DNA from: Sclerodactyla briareus
Taxonomy: Eukaryota > Echinodermata > Holothuroidea > Dendrochirotida > Sclerodactylidae
Length of the DNA stretch: 64,000 nt
Reading direction: 5' to 3'
NCBI GenBank assembly: GCA_026419785.1
Contig: JAODTK010005923.1
Span: 62,001-126,000 of the forward strand
Positions 36,345 to 47,724 of the stretch are shown piece by piece (the stretch's first letter is position 1; every line of letters begins with the position of its first letter). The notes beneath the pieces were generated by a model. It did not search any database. It was not told where the DNA came from and was given only the letters and a program-made list of their open reading frames with translations. Both the position numbers and the translations under genes were made by a program.

Positions 36345-36600
36345 GCGGATTTCTCTGAGAACGGTTGAGGCCAATTTTGACGAAATTTGTATGTATCAAG
36401 GGTTGGTGTGAAACGATCGGAATAGTTTTTGGGACGCAAAAACTCACTATAAGAGGAGGTAATTAGCCTATTTATATTATTCATTGTTTGCTCGTTAGCA
36501 AGATTACAGCCATGAACCGTAAGGGGCCATGGTGAAGTTGGTACGGCAATAGGTGACTGAGATAAGGTGGATGAACTGATGAGATTAAAACAGCGTAAAA
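36345..36600 (+). repeat. head segment of the ~130-bp array element
   Basis: TTTTTGGGACGCAAAAACTCA, then GGTAATTAGCCTATTTATAT, CTCGTTAGCAAGATTACAG and GATGAACTGATGAGAT recur in order at 54555-54720 just before the second array of the same type. It is therefore a fixed leader, not part of the tandem unit. Confidence 0.8.
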
Positions 36601-37440
36601 TATGTGAAGTAGGGTCTTTAATTTGCATAATTTATGTGACATTTCAAAGTTTGTCAGATTTTCCTGAAAACTTGGTTGAATATGATCTAAATCAGTCCCG
36701 ACTTTTAACAGAGGAGATCCGGGATCAATGGAGTCATTCAATGTGTCTAATTTGCGTAATTTAGACAAAAGCATCAAGTTGGTTGGATTTTCATGAAACA
36801 TGCTGGTATGGTTTTACCTGCAGTATAATTTTTTTTCATGGATTCCGGGTCACTGGAGGTCATCCAACATACTGTCTAATTTGCATAATTTATGTGTAAG
36901 GCTGTGAAGTTTGCTGGATGCCATGAAACTTTGTAGGTATGACTTATCTTTACTCTCCAATTTCTAACTTAGACTGGAAGTTATTCAGTTAGTCTATTTT
37001 GCATAGTTCATTCTAAATTTAAAAGTTCGTAGATTTTTATGGAGCTTGATGCGTATGGTCTACCTTTAGTCCCCAAAAATTTATTCAGTTAGTCTATTTT
37101 GCATAGTTCATTCTAAATTTAAAAGTTCGTTAGATTTTTATGGAGCTTGATGCGTATGGTCTACCTTTAGTACCCAAAAAAAAAATGTTAACATTGACTC
37201 CAGTCACTGGGGGTTATTCATAATCAGTGTGTATAATTTGCGTCATTAATGCAAATTCTCAAGTTGGTTGGATTCCCATGAAATAAATGTGTTGAGTGTG
37301 GTCCACCATCAGTCCTGAGATATTTGAAATGAGAAAATGGGGGTCAATGGAGTTGAATTTGTGTCTAATTTGCATAAGTCAGGACAATTACAGTCATATT
37401 TCCACAAAAATGTAAAAATTTATACTCCTTCGGTAGACAT
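36600..37440 (+). repeat. array 4a: diverged tandem repeat, unit ~100-135 bp
   Basis: The phrase TCTAATTTGCATAATTTATG (and variants) recurs near 36620, 36750, 36877, 36998, 37098, 37227 and 37363. Between copies come a GGATTTTCATGAAAC phrase, a GGTCCACCTTTAGTCC phrase and a GGGGTCACTGGAGGTCATTC phrase in fixed order. The unit is about 120-135 bp, shortened to 100 in the middle. Same family as 54.72-55.03 kb. It shares the TTTCATGAAACTTGGTAT wording with the ~310-bp arrays, which suggests a distant common origin. Confidence 0.9.
36981..37180 (+). repeat. recent 100-bp tandem duplication inside array 4a
   Basis: Positions 36981-37080 and 37081-37180 are nearly identical (one or two differences), starting TTATTCAGTTAGTCTATTTT in both. 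The neighbouring units of the array are strongly diverged. Confidence 0.95.
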
Positions 37441-37499
37441 GGTCAAAACCCAGTTCTTATGAATTTGAATTGTTCACTGGTTATTAAGCTGTTTTGTTA

Positions 37500-37640
37500 A
37501 ATGCTAAAACGAAAATCAGGAAGCCGGACAAGGAATTTTGCCTTGGTATTGTTTGCATTGTGACTCATAGAAGAAACCATCGATCGTGCAACAGCCGGGA
37601 CACGGGGGTGGTCACGTTTTACCTCTTGAACATCTTTTTG
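37500..37640 (+). repeat. tail-like segment after array 4a
   Basis: Contains ATAGAAGAAACCATCGATCG and CAACAGCCGGGACAC, a diverged match to 55776-55815 (ATGAAATAAGAACCACCGATCG, CAACCAGGCGAGACAC) that follows the sister array. Probable trailing end of the array element. Confidence 0.5.
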
Positions 37641-40600
37641 AACGAGTTAAGTTATAAGTAAAAGTTTACAAAAGAATACGGAATGTCTCAATTTTCGGGG
37701 GACGATCAAAATGTTTATCATTTGACTCGGCCTAAGGTAGGCCTGGCCCTTGGGGCTAAAGTTGGCTAAATGAGAAAACTGGTAAAATTAAGCTACAGTA
37801 GTCAGTACAGTTTCCCCAATAACTGACTGTGTGTTCAGTGGGTTACACACACGTCCACATAACAGACATTGTTAACATTGGGAGTATTCAGTCCTCTGTT
37901 GAGGACTAGTAGTTAGGCCTCCGGAAAGGGTATACTGAAGGGCCAAAACTATTTGTTTGGGGGTTGGTTGCACATCTAGGTATGCCAAGAGTTCAACCTG
38001 CTGCTTTCTACAAGTTTTAGGCAACAACCGTTTCAGCCGTTCCAATCTTAGCTAACCTGTATCCATGGACGTTTCGGCCAACCACCCTGGATTTTTGGCC
38101 GCCTGCATTAATATTACCAACATACCTCTATTCCATAATACCGGCGCTCATGCAATCCTGTGGTACTGTTCTAACCACGAACGTTCAAAGATTATCGATA
38201 ACAACGCCATCTAATAAGAGGCCAAGCAGTGAATTTGGGCCAAAGAAGTGTTACAGGCTTCTAAAAAATTTATTTAACCAATAGAAGAACAAAATAGGTG
38301 GTGTGTATATGAAGCCCGAGGTGCTGACATAACAATCATTGACCACGCGAGAATAGGTCGAAGCAGCGTTCGCGCTAAGGTGCCGCGCAATTGAGGATTC
38401 CCGCACTCCCCTCGTGATTCCCACAGAGAAATTGGTCAATGCGGGAAATTCCCGCACTCTTTTTTGCGACGGAGATTGGCACATACACCAAACGAAATAA
38501 CACACATGAAGCCAAGCACTCATTTATGACACATAAAATATATTCATTCATTCATAATATCACAGAAGTCATATGCTTAACGTAGAAGAGCCATCGTATA
38601 CATGATGACGACTCAGTTTCTTCAGAGCACCCAACAGCTATGCCCATACTCGGTACCCAAGCACCCAACGCAACCCAATTATCTGCAAGTAAACAACTCT
38701 TAGCCGCTTCTAGTTCTACGTGTGTGAATAGATGGGCAAGAATGTACAGTGCACATCATTAGTAGTAGTTAGTACTTACTGTACTGTTTGGTCGGACCTA
38801 GCTGATGCTAGATTAGGCCCTAATAATAATACTGCTGTATTAGATTAGGCTAATGTTTACTTCCTGCAAAGTTCTGCGTATTCGCAGACATAATTGATCG
38901 AGGTGAAATAGAAATGCTTCAGATATTCCTATTTTACTAGCTCTACCTTCAAGCTAAGTGTAAGATTTACAGAGTATTTACCAAATGTTTGTCATTCAAC
39001 CATCTCAGCCTTCCAATAGGCCCTACACAATCATGTGCATAGGTTATATGGTGTGAGTACACTGCAAGGCACTAGCCGAGGCTAGGCCACATATATGTGT
39101 GGTTTGTGGGGATTGTTACGATTTTGCCACCAGGGCCCAGCCTAAATCTAAAAGTATTCAAAATAATTTGACATGTTGATGGGGAATCATGGTAGACTTG
39201 GTGGGGGATGAGATAACAGATTCAGGGTGGGGGGGACAGGTTGGCTGGTTTTGGGAAATTGGCTCATCGCTCGAGATGAGCGATGATACGGCTATGGCAC
39301 ATCGAACAAATCTGGAGCTGAGGGGAAAACTAGATTCTTCCACAGAATTTTTTACAGGAATCCTCCCCCCCCCCAACCCACTTTTGTCAGATCCCCCCAC
39401 CCCCAAAAAAAAATCCCGACCGGGGAATTTCCGCCCAAAAATATAAATCCTAGCGAAAACTGGTCAAAGGAACTAAAGAGACAAACAAAACATCCACATG
39501 AATTCCCGTAGTCATAAGGCTCCTTGTTATAATGCTGAAGTAAATATATGATTTGATTTGTTTGGGTTTTTTGGGGGGAAAAAGCTACAGCACCATTGGT
39601 GTTCTTGTTAATCAATTTTACCACCGAGTACCACATATCTATGTTTCAAGCACTCCTAGTAGGGCTGTTGACTTGTTTGTTTTTTGTTCCATTGTTTAGG
39701 TTTGTCACTGACACTGATTTCTATGTTCTAGACCGTTGGTAGAAATAATCCACTAGAAATATGCTGAAGTGCCAATTAGTGACTGCAATCACTCCACGAA
39801 GCCAGGTCAGCCATGTTCTTGTGTTTTCATGATGTCGAAAAATTGGTCAACTATTCACGGATTGGCTACATTGTTTGTCCGTTCTGCACGGGACCATTGT
39901 TTTTGTTGGTGGACTATCAACACTGGGAAACCACTAGGTTTATTTTCAGTGGGTAAAGTAAACTTCTCCATCCGCTGTCCAGTGTTTCGGAGAAAATAAC
40001 ATAATTTTGGCGATTCACAATTGATCAATATGTGCACACAGATTTTTATGTGTTTTTAACATTCCGTATTTAATTTTTATATATTTCATTGTTCATTTCC
40101 ATAACTTGCCTTCACCCTTGTGTATTATTTTCTTTTAGCCTTAAGGTATTCTCAAGTGAGATCAATGAGAACAGTGGTAATTATTGGGCAAGTATTATCG
40201 ACGGAACCCTATCTGGAACTCTAATGCTGTCTAGTGGTCAGTTTTTGGGAGCCTTGCAATACTGTAATCCAAGTGGCATGACAAGTGTATATTCTCTCTC
40301 TTGGGCAAAACACTGATGGTTTATTATAAAGGACGGTCAGTTCTATTGTAACCGACCTGGATGATCTCCGAATTCTAGTCCACCTTGTCCTCTTGTTTAT
40401 AGGAACTTACTACTTGCACAAAATAGCCGATGGTCTGTAATGGCTGATACTTCTTGAGGCAGCTTCATAAATAATATCTCCATAGGCGGAACGGCTTCCG
40501 TAGTAGACCTCCAGACTCGAATCTCATAGAATGCACGAGGTTTTTACTGGAGTTTGGACCTGGCTTTATTCCTTGATTGCCTCACGTGCCCAAGTGTAAT

Positions 40601-41400
40601 TTTGGAGCCCTGTGGAATGACTTTTGAAAGTAGTGAGCCGTATATGTGCAGCGCTATAAAGAGAGCGTCATATTTTTTATGACTACTTGAACTGGGAGGT
40701 CGTTGGTTTTGATTTTACATAATTTTGGAAATAGTCAATATAACGTGCAACTGAAATATTGCAAACGAATCAATTTTCGCCCTTTTCCTTTTTTCATTTT
40801 TTCCAAGGAAGCGACACCTCTCAACTCGGACCCCATCGCCATATTCGTTTTGAATCATTGAAAAAATCCCAAAGTATCTACTAAATATTAGTCAAAGTCC
40901 TTGTTGCCCGTGGGTCCTTCATGTATCGTATTGCTTCAAGGGACTTCCATTGGGATCATGTGCTTCTCACTAAACTAAATCGGTATACTAATTGAGAGGC
41001 TTATTTCCCCCATGCCACGGTGTATAGTTCAAAAGAACGCGTATAGCTATGTAGATGGTCATACCCCCTAATATGTTTTCTAAACATATTAGGCGAATTT
41101 ACCTCTTATTGTAGTGACAGATCAGTGACAGTTTACCGGTTGACCATAACATGCTATAGTTCTCATCTTACATGTCTGACAGGTATTTGAACGCGATTCA
41201 TGAATCCTAACGTGAGCAGCGACTATATTTTGATATGAGAGCATATTGGACCCTCTAAAGCGCCCTGGTCAAATTGACAAGAAATCGAATAAAATGAGCA
41301 GAATGGGTAGAAGATATGTCCAGTTACGACTGAGAACTAGTGATTAGTCGGCCGGCTTGTTTGACTTCAGGGACTGTTGTGCTATTTTAACTACCCTATC
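37640..41400. other. long stretch with no gene supported
   Basis: I searched both strands for exons, transposon proteins and RNA genes and found none. C-rich and G-rich short runs near 39225 and 39365-39380. Frames at 38251-38523 (minus), 39189-39446 and 40089-40316 (plus) lack known motifs. Confidence 0.4.
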
Positions 41401-42260
41401 TTCACAAACAGGGTGAAGGAACAAGAAGCAATAATTGACTATCCATGTAAATATCTGCAAAACTATCTGAATTGATGTCTTTCGCCAGTGAGGTAGCAAT
41501 ATTCACAAACTACTCATTAGAAGTGTTCGATATTAAATTGTCTTCTATAACGTAATTGTTAGTAGCTCTGTTTGCATCAGGATAATGTGTTACCTTCTTT
41601 TCACCTGATACACCATTTATTGAATTCCAAGTTCCTTTAATATTATCCCTCTTATTATTATAAAATAATAGTCTACATTTTAAATGCGTAGTAAGTGGGT
41701 GAGGTTTGTTTTCGGAATTAGAATACTTCAATTTATTTTCCACTAATGGTTCTTTTTTTTTTTTTCTAAGATTCTGTACAATTTGTTCTCAGTCTTCATT
41801 GATTTGAGGAGGCCTGAAGTGATTCACAGTGACCTCTTACACTTAAACCGTCTATTTTCCGATTTCATAATTGGAAAACTGCTATTGCGGACATCTGTAA
41901 ATATCTCACAGAACTCTCTCATACATTACGTTTTGTAAACTGGTACTACTTAGATAATCGGTAAATTTGGCCTCATGAGGATAGATTGTGGAGTTGCATT
42001 TTATGATGATTGGGAAATGATCACTTAGAATTACAAGAATTTCACTAAAAATAGGTGCATAGTTAGTAGACATGTAAATATTAGTTATAATATTATCTCT
42101 CAGCGTAGCACAGTCTTACTTCTCATTGCTAATCGTACAGTGTATATTCAATATAACCATTGAAATCAGAGACTGCACGGCTTGAAGGCAGTAAATAACA
42201 CTAAAATCTGTCATTCGTTATATAAACACTTACACGTTTCTGACACATCTTGATGGGCGG
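41400..42260 (-). pseudogene. L2/Crack-like LINE: endonuclease end and linker region
   Basis: Minus-strand translation gives TNIYMSTNYAPIF and ILSDHFPIIIKCN (about 42080-42000), the SDHxPI motif of the apurinic-type endonuclease. Further on come LLFYNNKRDNIKGTWNSING and VSGEKKVTHYPD (41670-41590) and FVNIATSLAKDINSD (41505-41455), the typical linker between endonuclease and reverse transcriptase in L2/Crack-type LINEs. Several stops and frame changes, no RT core: a decayed 5' part. The RT part of a similar element is at 43.5-46.2 kb on the same strand, but the sequence order shows these are separate copies. Confidence 0.8.
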
Positions 42261-42960
42261 CTGTGTTCTGCAGAAAGATCCAATGCGGATGCGTTCGCAT
42301 TCAACCATTGCGCCCCTACGCGCTATCCTATCCTTAAAATAACACGCGCTGATCGAATCACGATCGTGATCGACTCTTGATCGGTCACTATACTATTCAA
42401 AGTAAGCAGGGAATACCTCGCAGGAATACGAAATTGTGATGACGTTGCCTCTTAAATTCAGATACCGTCAGTGCATCCACAGTGAAGGTATATACATAGG
42501 ACAAGTGCATTCGATTAAGGTTTTTCTTTCAAGGCATAATGTTTCTTGATACAATAATTAACCGATTTTTCTGAAGGGATGATTTTCTCTTTGATAAGCC
42601 TTCTAGAATGTGAAGGTCACTCTTTTTCAACACCTCATCATTATACCATGGTGAATCACAAGCCTAATATATGTCGTATAGAAACCAAATAATTGAAATG
42701 CAATGAAAATAAATGTTTCCATGCAATGAAATGCAATGAAAAATAATGTTTATAACGTTTGCTGTATACACATGTCATATGTTATAATTTTAAATATGCG
42801 CACCGTATATTGCCGAGCGAAACTGTCACAAACACTTCCATAATTGGTGTGTAAGTATACATTATACATACAACAACAGTTAATAGCACAGTCTGTGATG
42901 AACATCGATTGCTCGTACTCATCACTGGGCCATATAGTTTCAAATTGGACCAACATATTA
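42260..42960. other. no feature recognised
   Basis: AT-rich. Small local repetition of ATGCAATGAAA near 42695-42740. No gene. Confidence 0.45.
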
Positions 42961-42962
42961 CC

Positions 42963-43195
42963 GAGTGGTTCAGCACATTTGGTAGAGCGTCGATTTCTAC
43001 CAGGGAGTTCAGAGGTCGAATCCCGGTCGGGTTTGGAGCTAGGACAAACGAGGGGTAGCCCCCCCCCCCCCCTCCCCACAATAAGGTACCGCCAAAGAGT
43101 CATTGCATTATCCCGTCTACCTGATCGAGGATTCACAGCTGACAGAAACGTGCAGTATCCAGTCTGCACCCTTACCGGGCCTTGTATTGGTTAAA
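42963..43195 (+). repeat. tRNA-derived SINE
   Basis: GAGTGGTTCAGCACATTTGG continues into TAGAGCGTCGATTTC (a stretched box A and D-arm), followed at 43010 by AGAGGTCGAATCCCGGTCGG, a box B and T-arm. A body follows with a poly-C tract (43061-43074) and ends in the GTTAAATTATC region. The D-arm has an insertion and box B lacks one T, so it is a degenerate tRNA-headed SINE, not a tRNA. Confidence 0.65.
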
Positions 43196-43199
43196 TTAT

Positions 43200-43504
43200 C
43201 AACACGGCAAGTATATCGTGGAAAAAAACAAGGGACATAAGCCCACGACAGCCTTATTGCATCAATGCATGTGCTTTTAGTTTAAACGAAACTGCGGAGA
43301 AACATACCATATTGATGTTAGATCAAATATTCCAACGTTCAACCATACTCGATACGCTGTTTCTCATTCTCTACAATTTCATCAACGATGAAATAATAAT
43401 ATTGTAGATCTACGGGTCTTTAAGCCACAACGCTGTGGAACCCCGTGGTACGGTATACTGTTAACTAAACGACCACCCAACTCGTGCAATCCTGGGCATG
43501 TGAA
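43200..43504. other. no feature recognised
   Basis: AT-rich spacer between the SINE and the 3' end of the L2-like LINE. Nothing identified. Confidence 0.4.
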
Positions 43505-44093
43505 TCGCGGGAAATACGGTTTATTTATTTATTTCTCTATTTGTTTTTTCCGCAATACAAACAAATTTACATAACTAACTGCATAAGTATTATCAGTACA
43601 TTTAGGATTATTTAATCGATGTATGTTAAAAGAAACGCATGCGGAAGGAAGTACACTAAAAGCCAGGGGGGCTCAATGGAGTAGTGTACTCCCTCGGGAC
43701 AGATAAGGTGTAACAGAAACATAAAACTAGCGTATTACAGGGAGAAAAAAAACATGGAGAAAAAATAGATGAATTGCCATATAGTGAATAAAAATGTGGA
43801 AACAATTCAAAGATCAATTCAAAGACTGCAGCGATATAGAATACTCCTGGTAATACATGATTCATTTGAACAAATCGTTGTATACTATACACTGTTAAGT
43901 TTACGAACTGACGACAGACTAAGGTATTCTTAATTATGGGCAGCTGATTGAATACTCATACTAAGGTATACATAGTAATAGTGATTCAAGTATGCATTTA
44001 GTAGTGGGCAATAAATTCTCTAATCATATTCCTTTTAAGTACATAATCGATTTGAGAGTCCTTCAAAGAATCTGACAAGGAATTCCATAGTTC
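43505..44093 (-). pseudogene. L2/Crack-like LINE: C-terminal tip and 3' untranslated end
   Basis: On the minus strand LWNSLSDSLKDSQIDYVLKR and NMIREFIAHY (44090-44000) then a stop: the usual C-terminus (WNSLPxxIK...FKxxLK) of L2/Crack-type ORF2. About 480 bp of AT-rich 3' untranslated sequence follow, ending in an AAATAAATAAATAAACC tail at 43505-43530. The upstream part of the same ORF is at 45.54-46.19 kb. The two are separated by a nested LINE A copy. Confidence 0.75.
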
Positions 44094-44101
44094 AGTTTAG
44101 T

Positions 44102-45535
44102 TAGTTTAGTGATTAGGGTCAGGAAGGACATACTCCTCATAAACGACCCCGAAGCCACAACATCCCAGGAAAGAAAAATAAACCAAAACTCTAAATAATT
44201 CGCCCGTGATTCCTGAAAAATAAATCAAGACTGTCTTGAACGCATTAACACTCTTAGAGAAAACAACCTTTTCAGGAATACATTCCACTCATTGATCACT
44301 CTCTGCGAGAAGAAATAGTTTACGACATGTCCATTCTGCACGCTTGCCACGAAGCTTGAGACAGTGGCCTCTATTTGCAGTAACATTGGAAAATTCAAAG
44401 AAGTAGTGGAAGGACAGGCCATCGAGTCCATGGACCGTATTTTGAAAACCTGGATCAAGTCACCCCGAATTCGCCTCAGCTGCATTGAAATTAGACCGAG
44501 ACGCCTTAATCTTTTCCTCGTGGGATAAATTTTTCAGACAGTGAATCATTCTAGTTGCCCTACGCTGAACGTTTTCAATTACATGCTTGTCTTTTGCAAT
44601 GGAGGGATTCCAAAATTGTACAGAATACTCTCGGTGCGGGTCTCACCAGTTGCTGAACAGCCTGGACAAAATATCATTATCAAGGAAACTGAAGTTGCGT
44701 CTAATCAAGCCAAGAATCCGATTACCTCTTCTAGCAGATTCGGCACACTGCTTGGAAAGGTTCAAAGAAGAATACAAAACAAACCCCAAGAACTTTTTCT
44801 GAAATCACCTCCTGAATATTTTGGCCATTCACTAGAGAAGGAAGGGCGGGTGGGCGATGTGAAGTCTCGGGAGGCACCATGCATGGTAGAGGTGTGGGGT
44901 TTTTTGCACTTGTCGACATTGAAAAAACATTTGCCAGTCGGAAGACCATTTGGAAATTATATCCAGATCCCTTTGAACAATTGCAGCATCATCATTCAAA
45001 CCGACCTCCCGATACAACTTGGTATCGCTGCGAACTTCTTAGCCCTGGAAATTGAACAGACCTTCAAGGTCGTCAATATACGCCAGAAAAAGTAACGGCC
45101 CAAGAACCGCTAGTGACCTTTTGCCAAGAAGACGACCGCCCATTAATGACAACTCGTTGTTCACTATTATGAAGCCAATCACGAATCCACTTAAGGACAT
45201 TCCCCTCAATGCCAAAACTCTTCAACTTGAGCAAGAGACGCTCATGAGGAACCTTGTCAGAAGCTTTCTGATGTCAGGAAAATTATTCAACACCCCACGC
45301 CGCATTGCCGTTTCCACAAACATGTAACATCTCCTAAATTCAAGAGATTAGTCAACGCGAACGATTTTTCCTAACCCCCCCAAATTTTTTGGGCCCCCCC
45401 CTCAAACCCTAATCAACAATGCTCTTGAAATGATTCACAATATTATCCCGAATGATTGATTCCTTACCTTGCAGACAATACTAGTAAGACTGACTGGCCT
45501 GTAATTACAGGAAGAGACCGTTTACCTTTCTTGGA
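44102..45535 (-). pseudogene. LINE A copy 2: reverse-transcriptase region to 3' tail, nested in an L2-like LINE
   Basis: Minus-strand blocks in order: NYRPVSLTSIVCKV (45510-45465), a KAFDKV-type segment near 45270, LSSL/VVINGR-like near 45150, LYREVGLNDDAAIVQRDLDI and SKWSSDWQMFFQC (45010-44920), VNGQNIQEVISEKVLGV and FEPFQAVCRIC (44850-44735), LRRIRGDLIQVFKI (44480-44440), FFSQRVINEWNVF (44320-44280) and a C-terminal tail to a stop near 44106. This is the RT and C-terminal part of a CR1/Rex1-like ORF2, 5'-truncated at the start of the RT, as is usual for LINE insertions. The 3' tail is a short TAGT/TTAG repeat. AGTTTAGT flanks both sides (44094-44101 and 45536-45543). Frames are broken in several places. 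Confidence 0.88.
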
Positions 45536-45543
45536 AGTTTAGT

Positions 45544-46190
45544 AGCACGATTACGCAAACTCAACATCCCAATGTTACTTCGAAAATTATGTTGATAAGC
45601 TTGATTAGCACGCCTGGTGTTGTGGCAATGTATACGGGTATTACTAATAGTAAAGTCATTAAATGTAACGGTAGGCAAACTAATTACATGCCTTGTAGCT
45701 AAAAAGGGCGATATTTAAATTGACCATATCCTCCAGCCTAAGTAAGTTAAGCTCCTTGAACAGGCAGCTGGTGTGGGCACGGGTTTTTCCGCATGGGCTA
45801 CGTGGCGCAAAGCACGTTTCTGGAGTACGTTTAGTGGGTTGAGATGTACATGTAGCACTCCAAAAATTAGAACGAAGTAAGATGTGGTAAAATAAGCGTT
45901 GGTTGGTAGAAGCCTTTTCTCAGAATTGTACGAGGCAAGAAATGTTTTAACTTTGAAAGGATACCACAATTTATGGAGTTTTTCTTAGAAATTGCTGAGA
46001 CGTGATTTCGCCAAGTGAGCCTATCGTCAATATGTACTCCCAGAAGTTTTGTACTTGTAACTCGATTTACAGGATAGCAAGTTATTTGAAGGCTTTCATC
46101 CCATCTGTTTTAGTGGGTACGCAGCGAAAAAAAAAGCGGGCAATTCTGACCTTACCTGACACCTGCATAAAGACAGCGTTCAGTGGGTCT
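45544..46190 (-). pseudogene. L2/Crack-like LINE: C-terminal part of reverse transcriptase
   Basis: Minus strand: RVTSTKLLGVHIDDRLTWR and NHVSAISKK (46060-45990), LSKLKHFLP (45940), ILPHLTSF, RAHTSCLFKELNLLRLED and MVNLNIALFSYKA (45790-45690), TRIHCHNTRRANQAYQ and HNFRSNIGMLSLRNRATKL (45640-45540). These follow the thumb region of L2/Crack-type ORF2 in order. The reading resumes at 44093 with WNSLSDS, so this and 43505-44093 are the two halves of one copy, split by LINE A. Confidence 0.85.
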
Positions 46191-47720
46191 TGTCTGTAAA
46201 TCTTTGACCATAGACCCATTGATATGGGAGGGATAGCTTGAATTATAATTGCGCCAATAGTTTCTTTGTCGAATAAGTTGTTATACTTTCACTCGACAAT
46301 GGGCGCGCCCTCCAGAGATTGGGACCCGTCTCCATTTTTAGCGCCAAACCAGGTGAAATGAGCAAAGACATCTGGGGTATGTTGATTTTAGGATAGTCGT
46401 GAATACTTTAAATTTAACATGCGATTATTGTTTTGACGAGAAACCAACCGATTTCCATAGCCCCATCAGTAATTCATAGTTTCTTCACACTGATGCTTGA
46501 ACTATCAAAACAATGTTTGTGATGCGTGGTTTGGCACGTACGTGTGCTGTATGATCAGTATTCTTCAGTCGTTACTGAAACTGAAACGTATGGAGTTTTG
46601 ATGGCTTTCCAGAATAGTAAGCACAAACCTAATCGTTCGGACCTGGTATGCGTCAACTGGAACAAAAGCACACTTGAACACATGTTGGAAAAGTTGATTT
46701 CCACAATATATTAGAGTTTCTTGCCCAAAGTAACCACTTAGGAAAAATATTCTGTTGGTTCGGGCTGTAGAACACACTTCAGCTATACTAGACTTCGCAT
46801 TGATCGTGATATTCTCCTTCACGCGAAATGAAACCTGCAACTGAGGATTCCCACGCGTACTTTCCAAGCAACAGTCGCTATTAAGCGATCAGCATCGTAG
46901 ATCAAGGAAACTAGGAGCATTTTCAAAATACAGCCGCCTTTTTTGAAAATTTATTGACAGCTGTCACGGCGAATTGAAACAAAAGGAAAGCGACAACGGC
47001 AATCCTCTTGGATTTTGACCCCACGCATTCGGTCTTACACTTGGGAGGGACCCATCCCCGCCAACTTCTCCATTCACCTGTCATAGAAAACGGATCTAAT
47101 GAGATTTTAAACAAACTCAAGGCTTTCGGGTCACGTCATCGAATAGCTCCGAAGGACCCTACTATATATCTAAATCAGTTGACTGTTATCTTTCTTCGGT
47201 CTGTCTCTTTCAAGAAGAGATTGGTCCAAAGGTCAATGATGAAGTCAACCAGCTAATCATGTGACGAGAGCGATCAATGTAAATCAACCATGTAGAACAT
47301 TGAGGTCAGATAGGACTTTTCTCGACTGTCCCGAGGACTAAGTAAGCTACGCCAACTCTGACTAAGGTAACCTTTGATTTCAGTCACTGGATTGAACTGA
47401 TTTCTTCTGACTCTTTATGAATACTCCCTATCAACCTGTTGAATGTATCTGAACCATAATTTGATGTCTCTGGAATGTTCAGTGAATCCGATGTGGACAG
47501 TCAATGTGTATTCATTTGAATATAGCTGCGCCCTCCACGGCATTTTACCCTGATATTGTACCAATGTCAACAACTGTATAGGTCCTAATCATGCCCTTTT
47601 ATTCGCAAGTATTCATCTATTCCAGCGACATATCGCAGAGGCTCCGTCATCTTTTGCCTCAGTATCATATATCCAGGAAAAACTCCGTCGCTAGTTTCGA
47701 CTAACAGATACTGCCTCATG
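46190..47720. other. no gene supported
   Basis: Nothing recognised on either strand. Frames of 60-100 codons lack motifs. Confidence 0.4.
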
Positions 47721-47724
47721 AACC

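Noticed and set aside
44541-45095. The longest open frame of the window (184 codons, plus strand)
   Set aside because: It is antisense to LINE A copy 2, whose minus-strand translation shows clear reverse-transcriptase motifs. The plus frame has none.
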